From an uncultured Acidimicrobiales bacterium (lineage in GTDB: Bacteria > Actinomycetota > Acidimicrobiia > Acidimicrobiales > SZUA-35), in contig CALIFY010000066.1 in assembly GCA_938021675.1 (NCBI GenBank), positions 1 to 64,000 of the forward strand: a DNA stretch of 64,000 nt, in the 5' to 3' direction. Shown piece by piece: positions 27,301 through 35,992 of this stretch. The position numbers and the translations under genes were made by a program. The first letter of the stretch is position 1. Each line of letters opens with the position of its first letter. The notes beneath the pieces were generated by a model. That model saw only the letters and a program-made list of their open reading frames with translations. It was not told the origin of the DNA and did not search any database.

Positions 27301-30060
27301 GACTACCGCTCCGGCGACAGCCGGTTCGTTATCGACCCGGCAGACCCGGATCACTATCTGCAGTTGATACGACAACTCGCAGAGTCGGGCCAGACGCCCG
27401 ATGCCATCGCCTACCTCTGGCCCCTCGATGCCTCAGCCACACTCGATCCCGCCGAGGCGGAGTTCGTTTCGGCTCACGTCGATACGTTCTATGGGCCGCT
27501 TAGCTTGGTGAAAGCGTTGGCCGCCGAAGGAGGCGATGAGCGGATCGAGTGGTGGACGGTCACCGCCCGCCAACACGCCATCGGCGGCGACCCGACGGTC
27601 GACCCGACCCAAGCCCTGACCCTTGGCCCCACGCTCGTAGTCGGACGGGAACAGCCGACGATGGCCGCCGGCTCGCTGGACGTCGGGGAGCTGGCCACGC
27701 TCGAACGGGAGGCGAACGTCGATGCGGCGGCGCTGATGATCGTCGCCGAGTTTCGGGCCGGGGTCAACGACGCCATCGTTGCCCACCGGGGCCGAAGCCG
27801 ATGGGTCCGCCGTCATATGCCCGCCCCGCTCCCGACCGAGGAAGCAACGGGTACGCCGATCACCGAACACGGTGTCTATCTCATCACCGGCGGGCTGGGC
27901 GGCATCGGCCTCGCCCTCGCCGAGCACCTCGCTACCACGGCCAAGGCCCGACCGGTTCTCGTATCGCGCACCGCCCTCCCCGAACGCAGCCGGTGGGAAC
28001 ACATCATCGGTTCGGGTGACGACACCAGGTTGGCCCGGATCCTCAGCCGAATCGTCGCCATGGAGTCATCTGGTACCGACGTCATGATCGCCACCGCCGA
28101 TGTCAGCGATCGTGTAGCGATGGCCGCCGTCGTAGAAGAAGTCCTCGACCGGTTCGGAACCATCGACGGCGCCTTCCACGCCGCGGGGCAACTGGCCGAC
28201 GGCCTGATGGCCACCAAAGAGCCAGCGGACGCCGGACCGGTACTGGCGGCGAAGGTGTCGGGCGCGCTAGTACTCGAAGCGGCCCTGGCCGAGGTCGACA
28301 TCGATTTCATCGCGTTGTTCTCGTCGACCAGCGCCGTTGTCGGCAACGCCGGCCAGGCCGACTATGCGGCCGCCAACGCCTTCCTGAACGCGTTGGCCAA
28401 CCGGCGTACCCTCGATAGCGGTCGCCGAACGATCGCCGTCGGTTGGGGACCATGGTCCGAGGTCGGAATGACCGCTCGCACCGCGGTGGAGCGCGGCCTG
28501 CTCGATGACGTAGAGCGCCTCACCCCGGTCGATCACCCATTGCTCGATCGGTGGTTTCGAGGGGAAGGGGCCACCGGCGACGTGTTCGAGACCGACCTCG
28601 CTCCCGACCGTCATTGGCTGCTCGACGAGCACCGCACTCGGCAAGGCACCGCGTTACTTCCCGGCACCGGCTACCTCGATTTGGTTCGGGCCGCACTCAG
28701 CAGTCGACACCCCGACCGAAACGCTGCGGGGAACACCGTCGAGATGACCGACGTGATGTTTCTCGCCCCGTTCATGGCTACCGGTGACGACGACGGCCAG
28801 CGGACATCGATCCGAGTGAGTTTCGAGCCTGATTCCGGGAGCTTTGTCGTCTCCAGTGGGACAACCGGCGCCGAGCAGGAACACGCCAGAGGCCACATCG
28901 AGTACCGGTTGTCGGCCGGAGACCCAGGGCGTATCGACATCGAACCCATCCGAGTCAGGTGCGATAAACGAACAACCGAATTCGTCGATCGATACGAACA
29001 CGAGCAGCTGGCATGGGGACCGCGTTGGAACAATCTTCGCCGAGTCGACTATGGCGACAATGAAGCGCTTGCCACGCTGGCCCTTCCCGAACAGTTCGCT
29101 ACCGACCTGGCCGACCACCCGCTCCATCCGGCCGTGCTCGACCTCGCCACCGCCGGCGCCCAAGACCTGATCGTCGGATTCTCCGCCGACCTGGACTTCT
29201 TCGTGCCGTTCTCCTACGGCCGGTTGACCCACTACCGGCCGATGACCGAGCAGGTCTACAGCCATATTCGATATCGCACACCGACCGATCAAGACACCGC
29301 GGTGTTCGACATCACCATCGTCGACCCCGACGGAGCCATTCTGATCGAAATCGATGGGTTCACCATGCGGCGGGCCGCCGGCGAAATTGCCGCCGCCACC
29401 GGCGGAGCTGACGTCGATGTTCCCATCGACCCCTTGCTCGACAGCGTGACCAACGGCATCGGCACCGACGAGGGCATGGTCGCGCTCCGACGGGTGCTCG
29501 CCGCTCCGTCGGCGGTCGAGGTCGTCGTGACCGCCCAAGATCTCAAGGCACTGATTCGCCGGGCCGATGAGGAAGCGACGAACGAACCCGATGGCGGCGG
29601 CACCGGCATCTCCCATGAAAGACCAGACCTCTCGACGGCCTACGTCGAACCGACAACCGAACGCCAGCACGCCATCGCGGCGATCTGGGAGGACATGCTC
29701 GGTATCAGCGGTGTCGGCGTCCACGACGATTTCTACGAGCTTGGTGGACACTCGCTGCTCGTCACCCAATTGGGGGCCAGGGTTCGAAAGTTGTCTTCGG
29801 CTGCCGTGCCGCTTATGGCCTTGTTCGAAGCCTCGACCATCACCCAGCTCGGGGCGGCCATCGATGCCGCCGAAGAGGCGGCGTCCGCCAGTGGCGAAAC
29901 GAACACACCGAAACTGGCCGCCGTGTCGAGAGACGGCTACCGGATCCGTCGGGGCGTCCTCGGCGGTGCCCCGTCGACAGAGAATCCCTCGGTAGAGAAT
30001 CCCTCGGTAGAGAATCCCTCGGTAAAGAATCCCTCGGTAAAGAACAAGGAAGACGCATGA
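24376..30060 (+). CDS. Type I PKS module KS-AT-KR-DH-ACP
   Basis: The 1894-residue module has, in order: KS with TACSTS (C185), ECHGTGTE (H321) and NIGH (H361); AT with GHSIGEY (S637) and HAFHS, the malonyl-CoA signature; KR with GGLGGIG (~1171), FSSTSAVVG and QADYAAANAF; a DH-like hot-dog domain after the KR with DEHRTRQGTALLPGT (H~1419) and HPAVLDLAT; and ACP with LGGHSLL (S~1792). It would extend the starter by one malonyl unit, reduce the beta-keto group and possibly dehydrate it. The DH follows rather than precedes KR, and its HxxxGxxxxP motif has one extra residue. The C-terminus is a repeated NPSVE/KN tail. ATGA overlaps occur at both ends. Confidence 0.92.
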   Translation: MTDTDDHQFSDADIAIVGMALRVPGANDVDQYWANLRDGVESVRPLSDDELRDAGVSDRERSNPRYVAMGAPMDDVKGFDAALFGFSPRDAAIMDPQHRHFIEVSWEALEHAGYDPAGYDGSIGVFGGSGHNAYMAYNLLTNPDLMESVGFFLVRHTSNDKDFLVTRASYLFDLTGPAVNVQTACSTSLVAVHMGAQSLLNGESDMVLAGGVTIDMPLDRGYVHEPGEILSADGHCRAFDARSSGTVFGSGAGVVVLKRLDDAMADGDTIHAVIRSTAINNDGSNKVGYLAPSVDGQAAAVSEAIALADIDPETIGYVECHGTGTEIGDPIEVAALTEAFRAHTDRSGYCAIGSVKTNIGHLDTAAGVASLIKATLALSHEAIPPTVHFEAPNPRIDMESSPFFVNAELRPWPAGDSPRRAGVSSLGVGGTNAHIILEEAPAVPPPADSRPLQLLTLSAKGPTALDAATANLADHLTDSPHLDVADVAHTLRTGRRQLEKRRFAVVADTADAAAVLTGSEPTRLVNGTVEPSDRSVVFLFPGQGAQYAGMGQGLYRSETVFRDCVDECANLLQPTLGLDLRTVLFPDGGTDTALTAWADDQLKQTAITQPALFTIEYAMAQLWMSWGVTPTALIGHSIGEYTAACVAGVLSRSDALDLVAARGRLMQELPAGSMLAIPLSADRVAEYLGDGLSLAAKNGPDFCVVAGPDDTVDVLQAKLEGEDLAVRRLHTSHAFHSAMMDPILAPFAEVVASTKRSDPDIAYVSNVSGTWITNEQIADPHYWSSHIRSTVDFVGGLDTILATDPEAVLLEVGPGRALSTFAKQLEGPHGKMVATSMRPPKSNGAADSDDLAVALRTLGELWTTGALADWAPFTGDETRRRIPLPTYPFQHQDYWVEPGQQIQTTADRTGGLDKLTDVDDWFWEPAWTQTPGPTPRTSDDGPDRWLVFSSDGPLGHSVVERLSQTSDVTVVSKGADYRSGDSRFVIDPADPDHYLQLIRQLAESGQTPDAIAYLWPLDASATLDPAEAEFVSAHVDTFYGPLSLVKALAAEGGDERIEWWTVTARQHAIGGDPTVDPTQALTLGPTLVVGREQPTMAAGSLDVGELATLEREANVDAAALMIVAEFRAGVNDAIVAHRGRSRWVRRHMPAPLPTEEATGTPITEHGVYLITGGLGGIGLALAEHLATTAKARPVLVSRTALPERSRWEHIIGSGDDTRLARILSRIVAMESSGTDVMIATADVSDRVAMAAVVEEVLDRFGTIDGAFHAAGQLADGLMATKEPADAGPVLAAKVSGALVLEAALAEVDIDFIALFSSTSAVVGNAGQADYAAANAFLNALANRRTLDSGRRTIAVGWGPWSEVGMTARTAVERGLLDDVERLTPVDHPLLDRWFRGEGATGDVFETDLAPDRHWLLDEHRTRQGTALLPGTGYLDLVRAALSSRHPDRNAAGNTVEMTDVMFLAPFMATGDDDGQRTSIRVSFEPDSGSFVVSSGTTGAEQEHARGHIEYRLSAGDPGRIDIEPIRVRCDKRTTEFVDRYEHEQLAWGPRWNNLRRVDYGDNEALATLALPEQFATDLADHPLHPAVLDLATAGAQDLIVGFSADLDFFVPFSYGRLTHYRPMTEQVYSHIRYRTPTDQDTAVFDITIVDPDGAILIEIDGFTMRRAAGEIAAATGGADVDVPIDPLLDSVTNGIGTDEGMVALRRVLAAPSAVEVVVTAQDLKALIRRADEEATNEPDGGGTGISHERPDLSTAYVEPTTERQHAIAAIWEDMLGISGVGVHDDFYELGGHSLLVTQLGARVRKLSSAAVPLMALFEASTITQLGAAIDAAEEAASASGETNTPKLAAVSRDGYRIRRGVLGGAPSTENPSVENPSVENPSVKNPSVKNKEDA
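29979..30038 (+). repeat. 15-bp minisatellite, four copies, in PKS C-terminus
   Basis: The unit agagaatccctcggt is present three times, then aaagaatccctcggt once, in perfect head-to-tail order. A partial fifth copy follows. It is in frame, so each unit adds five residues (ENPSV or KNPSV) to the tail just before the next synthetase. Copy-number change would alter linker length without a frameshift. Confidence 0.9.
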
Positions 30061-33000
30061 CCGACGAACGCGAAACCCACCAGAGTGCTGACGAAGAAGT
30101 GCTGGCCTTCCCCGCTTCGTTCGCCCAACAGCGGTTGTGGTTCGTCGACCGGTTGGAACCCGGCACCGCGGTGTACAACATCCCGTACCACCACCAGACT
30201 CGACTCCGCGGTCCCCTCGATATCGAAGCGCTTCAGGCCGCGGTGTCGCAACTGATCGACCGGCATGAGACCCTGCGAACCACCTTCGCTACCGTCGACG
30301 GTGAACCGGTACAGGTCATCAGCGACCCCGGGATGGCCAACGGTCAGCAACAGATGGTCGTGATCGATCTCCGTCACCTTCCTGCCGCGGAGCGGGAGTC
30401 GGAGATGCGCCGCATCGTCGAGGCCGAATCTCGCCACTCGTTCGACCTCACCACCGGACCGCTTTTCTATACCAAACTCATCGTGCTCGACGACCACGAT
30501 CACGTCTTTGTCCAAATGATGAGCCACATCGTGGTCGATGGGCTTTCTGTCGAATTCGTCATCGACGAACTCGAAGAGTTCTATCGGGCAGCCGTCGCCG
30601 GTCGGGCTCCGGCCATCGACGATCTACCGCTACAGTACGCCGATTTCGTGATCTGGCATCGGCAATGGATGGAGTCGGCCGAGCCAGCCGGTCAGCTCGA
30701 CTACTGGAGGGACCAGCTGGCGGGTCGGCTCCCGGTGATGGCCCTGCCAACCGATCGGCCACGGCCGGCGATTCAACGGAACCGCGGCTCGTGGGAAGCG
30801 GTCGACTTCCCGCCCGACGTCATCGAACAACTCAAGGAGCTTTCGAAGGCCGAAGGCGTCTCGCTGTACATGACGATGCTGGCTGCCTTCAACGTGCTCC
30901 TCCATCGCTATACCGGCCAAGACGATCTGCTGGTCGGAACGCCCACCGGAAGCCGAAACCAGCCCGAACTCGAGCGGTTGATCGCCTTTTTCGTCAATCC
31001 GGTGGTGCTCAGATCCGACCTCTCCGGCACCCCCAGTTTCACCGATCTGCTCCACGAGGTTCGGGCCACCACCATGGGGGCGCTCGGCAACCAAGATGTG
31101 CCGTTCGAACGGCTGGTGGAAGAGCTGCGACCGGAACGAGATCTCAGCCACAATCCGCTGTTCCAGGTCAGCTTCACGTTACAGATGGCGCCACCGCTGT
31201 TGCGGTTGGACGGCACCACCGTCGAAGCGGTCGAGTTCGACAATGGGACGTCAAAGTTCGACCTGCTCGCCGAACTCTGGGAGGACGCCGGCGGTGTCAA
31301 GGGCCGGTTCGAATACGACACCGATCTGTTCGACCGTTCCACGGTGCAGCGGATGATCACCAACTACGAGGTGCTCCTCCGCTCGATCGCCGCCAATCCA
31401 ACGTCGACGGTCCGCGACCTCGACCTGGTAGCGGATGCCGAGCGGGCCCAGACCGCGACCTGGAACGACACCGGGACGGACTACGACAACACGGCGACCG
31501 TCCACGGGCTGATCGAGGCAGCGGCCGCCACCTTCGGTGACCACGTGGCCGTTATCGCCGACGACCGCCGACTGACGTACCGGCAGCTCGATACCGAAGC
31601 CAACCGATTCGCTCGGTATCTCGTCGACCGAGGTGTCACCCCGAGGGCAACGGTCGGCCTGAGCGTGCGCCGATCGGCCGACATGATGGTGGCCTTGCTC
31701 GGAATCCTTAAGGCCGGGGCCGTCTACCTACCGCTCGATCCCGACTATCCGACCGAGCGGTTGGCGTTCATCCTGTCCGATGGCGACGCGGTGATGCTGA
31801 TCACTCAAGATGACCTCGTCGACCGCTTCGAGGCCTACGACGGCCCCGTGGTGTCGGTGGACGGCGACCGATCGATCATCGACGAGCTGGCCGGATCTTC
31901 GCCGCTGGTCCCCATCGGCGCCGACGACCTGGCGTACGTCATCCATACCTCCGGTTCGACCGGACTCCCGAAGGGGGTCAACGTCCGGCACCGAAACGTG
32001 GTGAACTTCCTCACCTCGATGGCCGATACCCCCGGGCTCGACAGCGGTGATGTCCTTCTGGCCGTCACAACGCTGTCGTTCGACATCGCCGTGCTCGAGT
32101 TGTATCTCCCGCTGATTCGAGGGGCGACGGTGGTCGTCGCCGGACCCGAAGTTCAGACGTCGGGCGAGGCGTTGGCTCGAACACTTTCGTCGGAACAGGT
32201 CACCGTGATGCAGGCCACTCCGGCATCGTGGAAACTCCTTCTCGGGAGCGGCTGGGCCGGCAAGTCGGACCTCCGAGTCCTGTGCGGTGGCGAGCTGCTC
32301 CCCCGCGACCTCGCCGAGGAACTTCTCCCTCGATGCTCCGAGCTATGGAACATGTACGGTCCGACCGAGACCACCGTGTGGTCGGCGGCCCGGCGGGTCA
32401 CCTCCGGCGACGGGCCGGTTCCCATCGGCGGCCCGATCGCCAACACACAACTCCACGTGCTCGACGCCAACCTTCAGCCGGTACCGATCGGTGTTGCCGG
32501 CGAACTCTGCATCGGCGGCGACGGCGTGGCCGCCGGATACCACGACCGTGACGAGCTGACGGCCGACCGGTTCGTCAGCAACCCGCTCGTCGACCGCAAC
32601 GATGACAAGGGCAACAACGACACCCTGTATCGCACCGGCGATTCCTGCCGGTACCGCCTCGACGGCACTATCGAATTTCTCGGCCGTATAGATCTGCAGG
32701 TCAAGGTTCGGGGATTCCGGATCGAGCTTGGCGAAGTCGAGAGCGTGCTCGACCGCCATGACGGGGTGAAGGAGGCGGTCGTGACCGCCCAGCCCGATCC
32801 GAGCGGAGACAACCGACTCGTGGCCTACGTGATCCCGACCACCGACGAAGGACCCGACGCCGCGACGCTCCGCCACCACCTGGCGTCATCGTTGCCGGCA
32901 TACATGGTGCCAACGCTGTTCGTGCCGATGAGTGAGTGGCCGCTCACGAACAACGGCAAGATCGACCGGCGCGCCCTACCAGATCCCGACCTCACCGAGT

Positions 33001-33308
33001 TAGCGGGACGCACCGACCGGACCCTTCCCCGCACCGACACCGAACGAGGTATCGCTGAGATCTGGTCACAGCTCCTGGGCATCAGCGAGATCGGGGTCGA
33101 AGATAACTTCTTCGAGCTTGGCGGCCATTCGCTTCTCGCCGCTCAGATCATGACCAAGGTCAACGACGTCTTCGGGGTGGCCGTTCCCCTCCCAGAACTG
33201 TTCGCCGACCCAACGGTGGCCCACCTGGCCGACCGGGTCGGCACCGCCGGGCTACTCGTCGATCTCGACATCGGTGGCGAAGACGACCGCGAGGAGTTCG
33301 TACTGTGA
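30057..33308 (+). CDS. NRPS module C-A-T, glycine-like specificity code
   Basis: The 1083-residue module starts with a condensation domain (FAQQRLWFVDRL; active-site MSHIVVDG, where the first His is Ser but the catalytic second His and the Asp are kept). The A domain has VIHTSGSTGLPKG, LSFDIAVLE, NMYGPTETTVW and LTNNGKIDRRAL. The T domain has ELGGHSLLAAQ. Pocket residues by alignment with GrsA read DILQLGMVWK, again a glycine-type code. It should join glycine to the PKS-extended chain. The C-terminal tail is acidic (DLDIGGEDDREEFVL) and probably serves as the docking motif for the TubC-type domain of the next protein. GTGA overlap with the next gene. Confidence 0.92.
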   Translation: MTDERETHQSADEEVLAFPASFAQQRLWFVDRLEPGTAVYNIPYHHQTRLRGPLDIEALQAAVSQLIDRHETLRTTFATVDGEPVQVISDPGMANGQQQMVVIDLRHLPAAERESEMRRIVEAESRHSFDLTTGPLFYTKLIVLDDHDHVFVQMMSHIVVDGLSVEFVIDELEEFYRAAVAGRAPAIDDLPLQYADFVIWHRQWMESAEPAGQLDYWRDQLAGRLPVMALPTDRPRPAIQRNRGSWEAVDFPPDVIEQLKELSKAEGVSLYMTMLAAFNVLLHRYTGQDDLLVGTPTGSRNQPELERLIAFFVNPVVLRSDLSGTPSFTDLLHEVRATTMGALGNQDVPFERLVEELRPERDLSHNPLFQVSFTLQMAPPLLRLDGTTVEAVEFDNGTSKFDLLAELWEDAGGVKGRFEYDTDLFDRSTVQRMITNYEVLLRSIAANPTSTVRDLDLVADAERAQTATWNDTGTDYDNTATVHGLIEAAAATFGDHVAVIADDRRLTYRQLDTEANRFARYLVDRGVTPRATVGLSVRRSADMMVALLGILKAGAVYLPLDPDYPTERLAFILSDGDAVMLITQDDLVDRFEAYDGPVVSVDGDRSIIDELAGSSPLVPIGADDLAYVIHTSGSTGLPKGVNVRHRNVVNFLTSMADTPGLDSGDVLLAVTTLSFDIAVLELYLPLIRGATVVVAGPEVQTSGEALARTLSSEQVTVMQATPASWKLLLGSGWAGKSDLRVLCGGELLPRDLAEELLPRCSELWNMYGPTETTVWSAARRVTSGDGPVPIGGPIANTQLHVLDANLQPVPIGVAGELCIGGDGVAAGYHDRDELTADRFVSNPLVDRNDDKGNNDTLYRTGDSCRYRLDGTIEFLGRIDLQVKVRGFRIELGEVESVLDRHDGVKEAVVTAQPDPSGDNRLVAYVIPTTDEGPDAATLRHHLASSLPAYMVPTLFVPMSEWPLTNNGKIDRRALPDPDLTELAGRTDRTLPRTDTERGIAEIWSQLLGISEIGVEDNFFELGGHSLLAAQIMTKVNDVFGVAVPLPELFADPTVAHLADRVGTAGLLVDLDIGGEDDREEFVL

Positions 33309-35992
33309 GCGACACGCTCGAATATCTCACCGAGCTTCGGGAACGCGGGTTCGTTATCGCCCTTACCGACGATGGCGAAAACTTGAAGATCAACGCGCCG
33401 AAGAATCATCTCGACCCGGCAACCCGATCCGAACTCGGAAACCGGAAGAGCGAGATCATCGCCTTCCTGCACCAGGCGACGGCGGTAGCCGAACAGTCGA
33501 TCCCCCCGATCGAGCCACGCCATCCCGATGCGCCGCTGCAGTTGTCGGCCGCACAGGAACGGATCTGGAAGCTCTACCGTCTCGACCGGGACGGGACCGG
33601 ATTGAACATCGCGGTGCCGTGGCGGCTTCGGGGCAGCTTGAATATCGACGTACTCGAAGCTGCGCTGGCCGATGTGGTGAGTCGACACGAAACGCTGCGC
33701 TGCCGGTTTGGTGGTGGCAACGAACCCGACGCCAGCCCGATCTCGATGACCGACGATGCCGCCATCACCGTCGAACGGTATGACACGACGTCCGAACCAT
33801 CGACCGACGAGCCGGTGACCGTCGCTCAGCGCATGGCCGACGCCTTCGCCAACCGGCCGTTCGACCTCACCGCCGAGGTGGCTCGGGCGGCGGTGATCGA
33901 GATCGGTCCCGACGACCACCTTCTACTTCTGGTGTTCCATCAGATCGTGTTCGATTGGGGTGCAGCCCTCCCGCTCATCGACGATCTGGCCACCAGCTAC
34001 CAACGTCGGCTCGACGGTGATGAGGGGCGCGCTGAACCACCGGCCATCGGCTACCTAGACTTTGCCGCCTGGCAACAGACCTGGTTGACCGGTGATGGCC
34101 CGGAACCCCACAAGGCGTATTGGTCGGATCAGCTCGATCGGCCATACCGGTCGCTTCTCTTGCCGGGGTCTTCGATCTCCGTCACACCGGACGCGTCCAC
34201 CGCCACTCCCCTTCCATTCCACCTCGACTTCGAAACGGGCCAGGGACTGGCCCAACTGAGCCGATCGGCCGGCGCCACCCTCTATATGACGTTGCTCGGA
34301 GCGTGGCAGTCGCTCCTTGCCGCCTATGGCCAGGGCGATGAGGCCATCGTCTATTCGCTTCTGAATCTGAATCGACCGGAGCTGAAGGAGCTGATCGGGT
34401 TGTTCGCCAACCCGCTCCCGGTCCGCGTTGACCTCGATGGCGACCTCACCGCGACGGGCGTCATCGAGCGGGTCAGCGCTGCCGCCCTTGGTGCCTACAG
34501 CCACCAAGACCTCCCGCTTGAGGAGGTCATGGCCCACTTCACCGCCGACCCCGAGAGCACATCCGGTCCGTTCCAAGCCTTGTTCATTTTCCAACACCAG
34601 CCGACGCCGACGCTTCGGCTCGGTGACGCGGTCGGCGAGTTGCTAACCGTCGGCGCCCACGCCGCCGGGTTCGATCTCCGCTTGTTTGCCGAAGAAGCCG
34701 ACGACGGAATTCGAGGGTGGCTTGAGTTCGACAGCGGACGGTGCGACCCGCTGGCCGCCGAACGGCTGCTCGATCAGTACACCGGTCTCCTGTCGGCTAT
34801 GGCGAAACGACCAGGTGCTCCCATGGCTTCGCTGATGCCGGTGACGGACGCAGATCGGGCCGCCGCCGCGGCGGAGGAGACGGCACCGCGGACCGCCGAC
34901 GCTTCTTTCGTCGAACCTCGAAACGATCGAGAACGTGAGCTTGCAGCGCTGTGGTCCGAACTCTTCAAGCGTGAGGTGGGTATCGACGACAACTTTTTCT
35001 CCCTCGGTGGCTATTCGTTGCAGGCGGTGAAGATGATGGCCGATATCGAGGCATCGACGGGCCGGGCGTTGCCGCTGGCAACCCTGTTTCAAGCCCCGAC
35101 AATCCGCGCCCTGGCCGACATCATCGACCGAGACGGGTACAAGTTGTCGTGGACGTCGCTCGTCCCGATAAAGGAGTCGGGGGCAAAGCCGCCCATCTTC
35201 TGTGTCGCCGCGCTCGGTGATGAGATCATTCAGTTCGGGGAACTCGCCGACCTGCTCGACGACGATCAGCCGTTCTACGCTCTCCAGCAGGGCCTCGAAC
35301 GAACCGACGAGATTCGGACGTCCATCCCAGCGATGGCATCCCACTACTTGTCGGAGATCCGAACGGTGCAACCCGTCGGCCCCTACCTCATCACCGGGTA
35401 TTGCTTTGGCGCTCTCGTGGCTTACGAGATGGCACAACAACTCGACGCCTCAGGAGAGACATACTCGCTGATCTCGATCGAGGGCGAGGCCCCGGGCGGG
35501 ATCTACACCGACAAGCGATCGAACACCGAGCGCCTGACCACGATGGCGGCCGTGCTCATCAAAGGCGGCCCGGGCAATGCCTTACGCTACGCAAAGAAGC
35601 GGATCGCTCGACTGTGGCAATTCGGACCGTGGACCCGGCTCCGACACATCCTCCACCGCGGATTCGAACGAACCGGTCTTCCCGTACCGGAGACGCTTAA
35701 GGACGTACTCCAGATCAATGCCCAGGCCGCAAACGAGTACGCCAATATCATCCCTCGTCGAGACGGCGACTTACTGCTCCTACGGGCAGAAACGACCACT
35801 CCAGGCTTCGTCTATCAAGAACAGCTTGGGTGGGACCGCTACGTCGATGGCGACATCCACACCCATTGGATCCCTGGCGACCACGAAGGCATCTGGAAGT
35901 CACCGAACGTTCAAGTATTTGCCAAGAAACTTGAACAGGTGATCGATGAAAGCCGGAGCGGATTGGGGGCCGGACCAGATGCACACAGTTAG
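33305..35992 (+). CDS. Terminal NRPS: docking - C (altered) - T - thioesterase, no A domain
   Basis: The 895-residue protein begins with a TubC-like N-terminal docking domain (residues ~1-55: LTELRERGFVIALTDDGENLKI...LGNRKSEIIAFL). The condensation domain follows, but its active site reads FHQIVFDW, so the catalytic second His is Gln and the Gly is Trp. There is no adenylation domain. The T domain has SLGGYSLQAV (Ser near 571). The thioesterase has GYCFGA with Cys 700 at the nucleophile position and GDHEGIW for the His. Release of the chain by hydrolysis, cyclisation or transfer is expected. The C domain may be inactive, may only gate transfer, or may be loaded in trans. Confidence 0.9.
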   Translation: MSDTLEYLTELRERGFVIALTDDGENLKINAPKNHLDPATRSELGNRKSEIIAFLHQATAVAEQSIPPIEPRHPDAPLQLSAAQERIWKLYRLDRDGTGLNIAVPWRLRGSLNIDVLEAALADVVSRHETLRCRFGGGNEPDASPISMTDDAAITVERYDTTSEPSTDEPVTVAQRMADAFANRPFDLTAEVARAAVIEIGPDDHLLLLVFHQIVFDWGAALPLIDDLATSYQRRLDGDEGRAEPPAIGYLDFAAWQQTWLTGDGPEPHKAYWSDQLDRPYRSLLLPGSSISVTPDASTATPLPFHLDFETGQGLAQLSRSAGATLYMTLLGAWQSLLAAYGQGDEAIVYSLLNLNRPELKELIGLFANPLPVRVDLDGDLTATGVIERVSAAALGAYSHQDLPLEEVMAHFTADPESTSGPFQALFIFQHQPTPTLRLGDAVGELLTVGAHAAGFDLRLFAEEADDGIRGWLEFDSGRCDPLAAERLLDQYTGLLSAMAKRPGAPMASLMPVTDADRAAAAAEETAPRTADASFVEPRNDRERELAALWSELFKREVGIDDNFFSLGGYSLQAVKMMADIEASTGRALPLATLFQAPTIRALADIIDRDGYKLSWTSLVPIKESGAKPPIFCVAALGDEIIQFGELADLLDDDQPFYALQQGLERTDEIRTSIPAMASHYLSEIRTVQPVGPYLITGYCFGALVAYEMAQQLDASGETYSLISIEGEAPGGIYTDKRSNTERLTTMAAVLIKGGPGNALRYAKKRIARLWQFGPWTRLRHILHRGFERTGLPVPETLKDVLQINAQAANEYANIIPRRDGDLLLLRAETTTPGFVYQEQLGWDRYVDGDIHTHWIPGDHEGIWKSPNVQVFAKKLEQVIDESRSGLGAGPDAHS

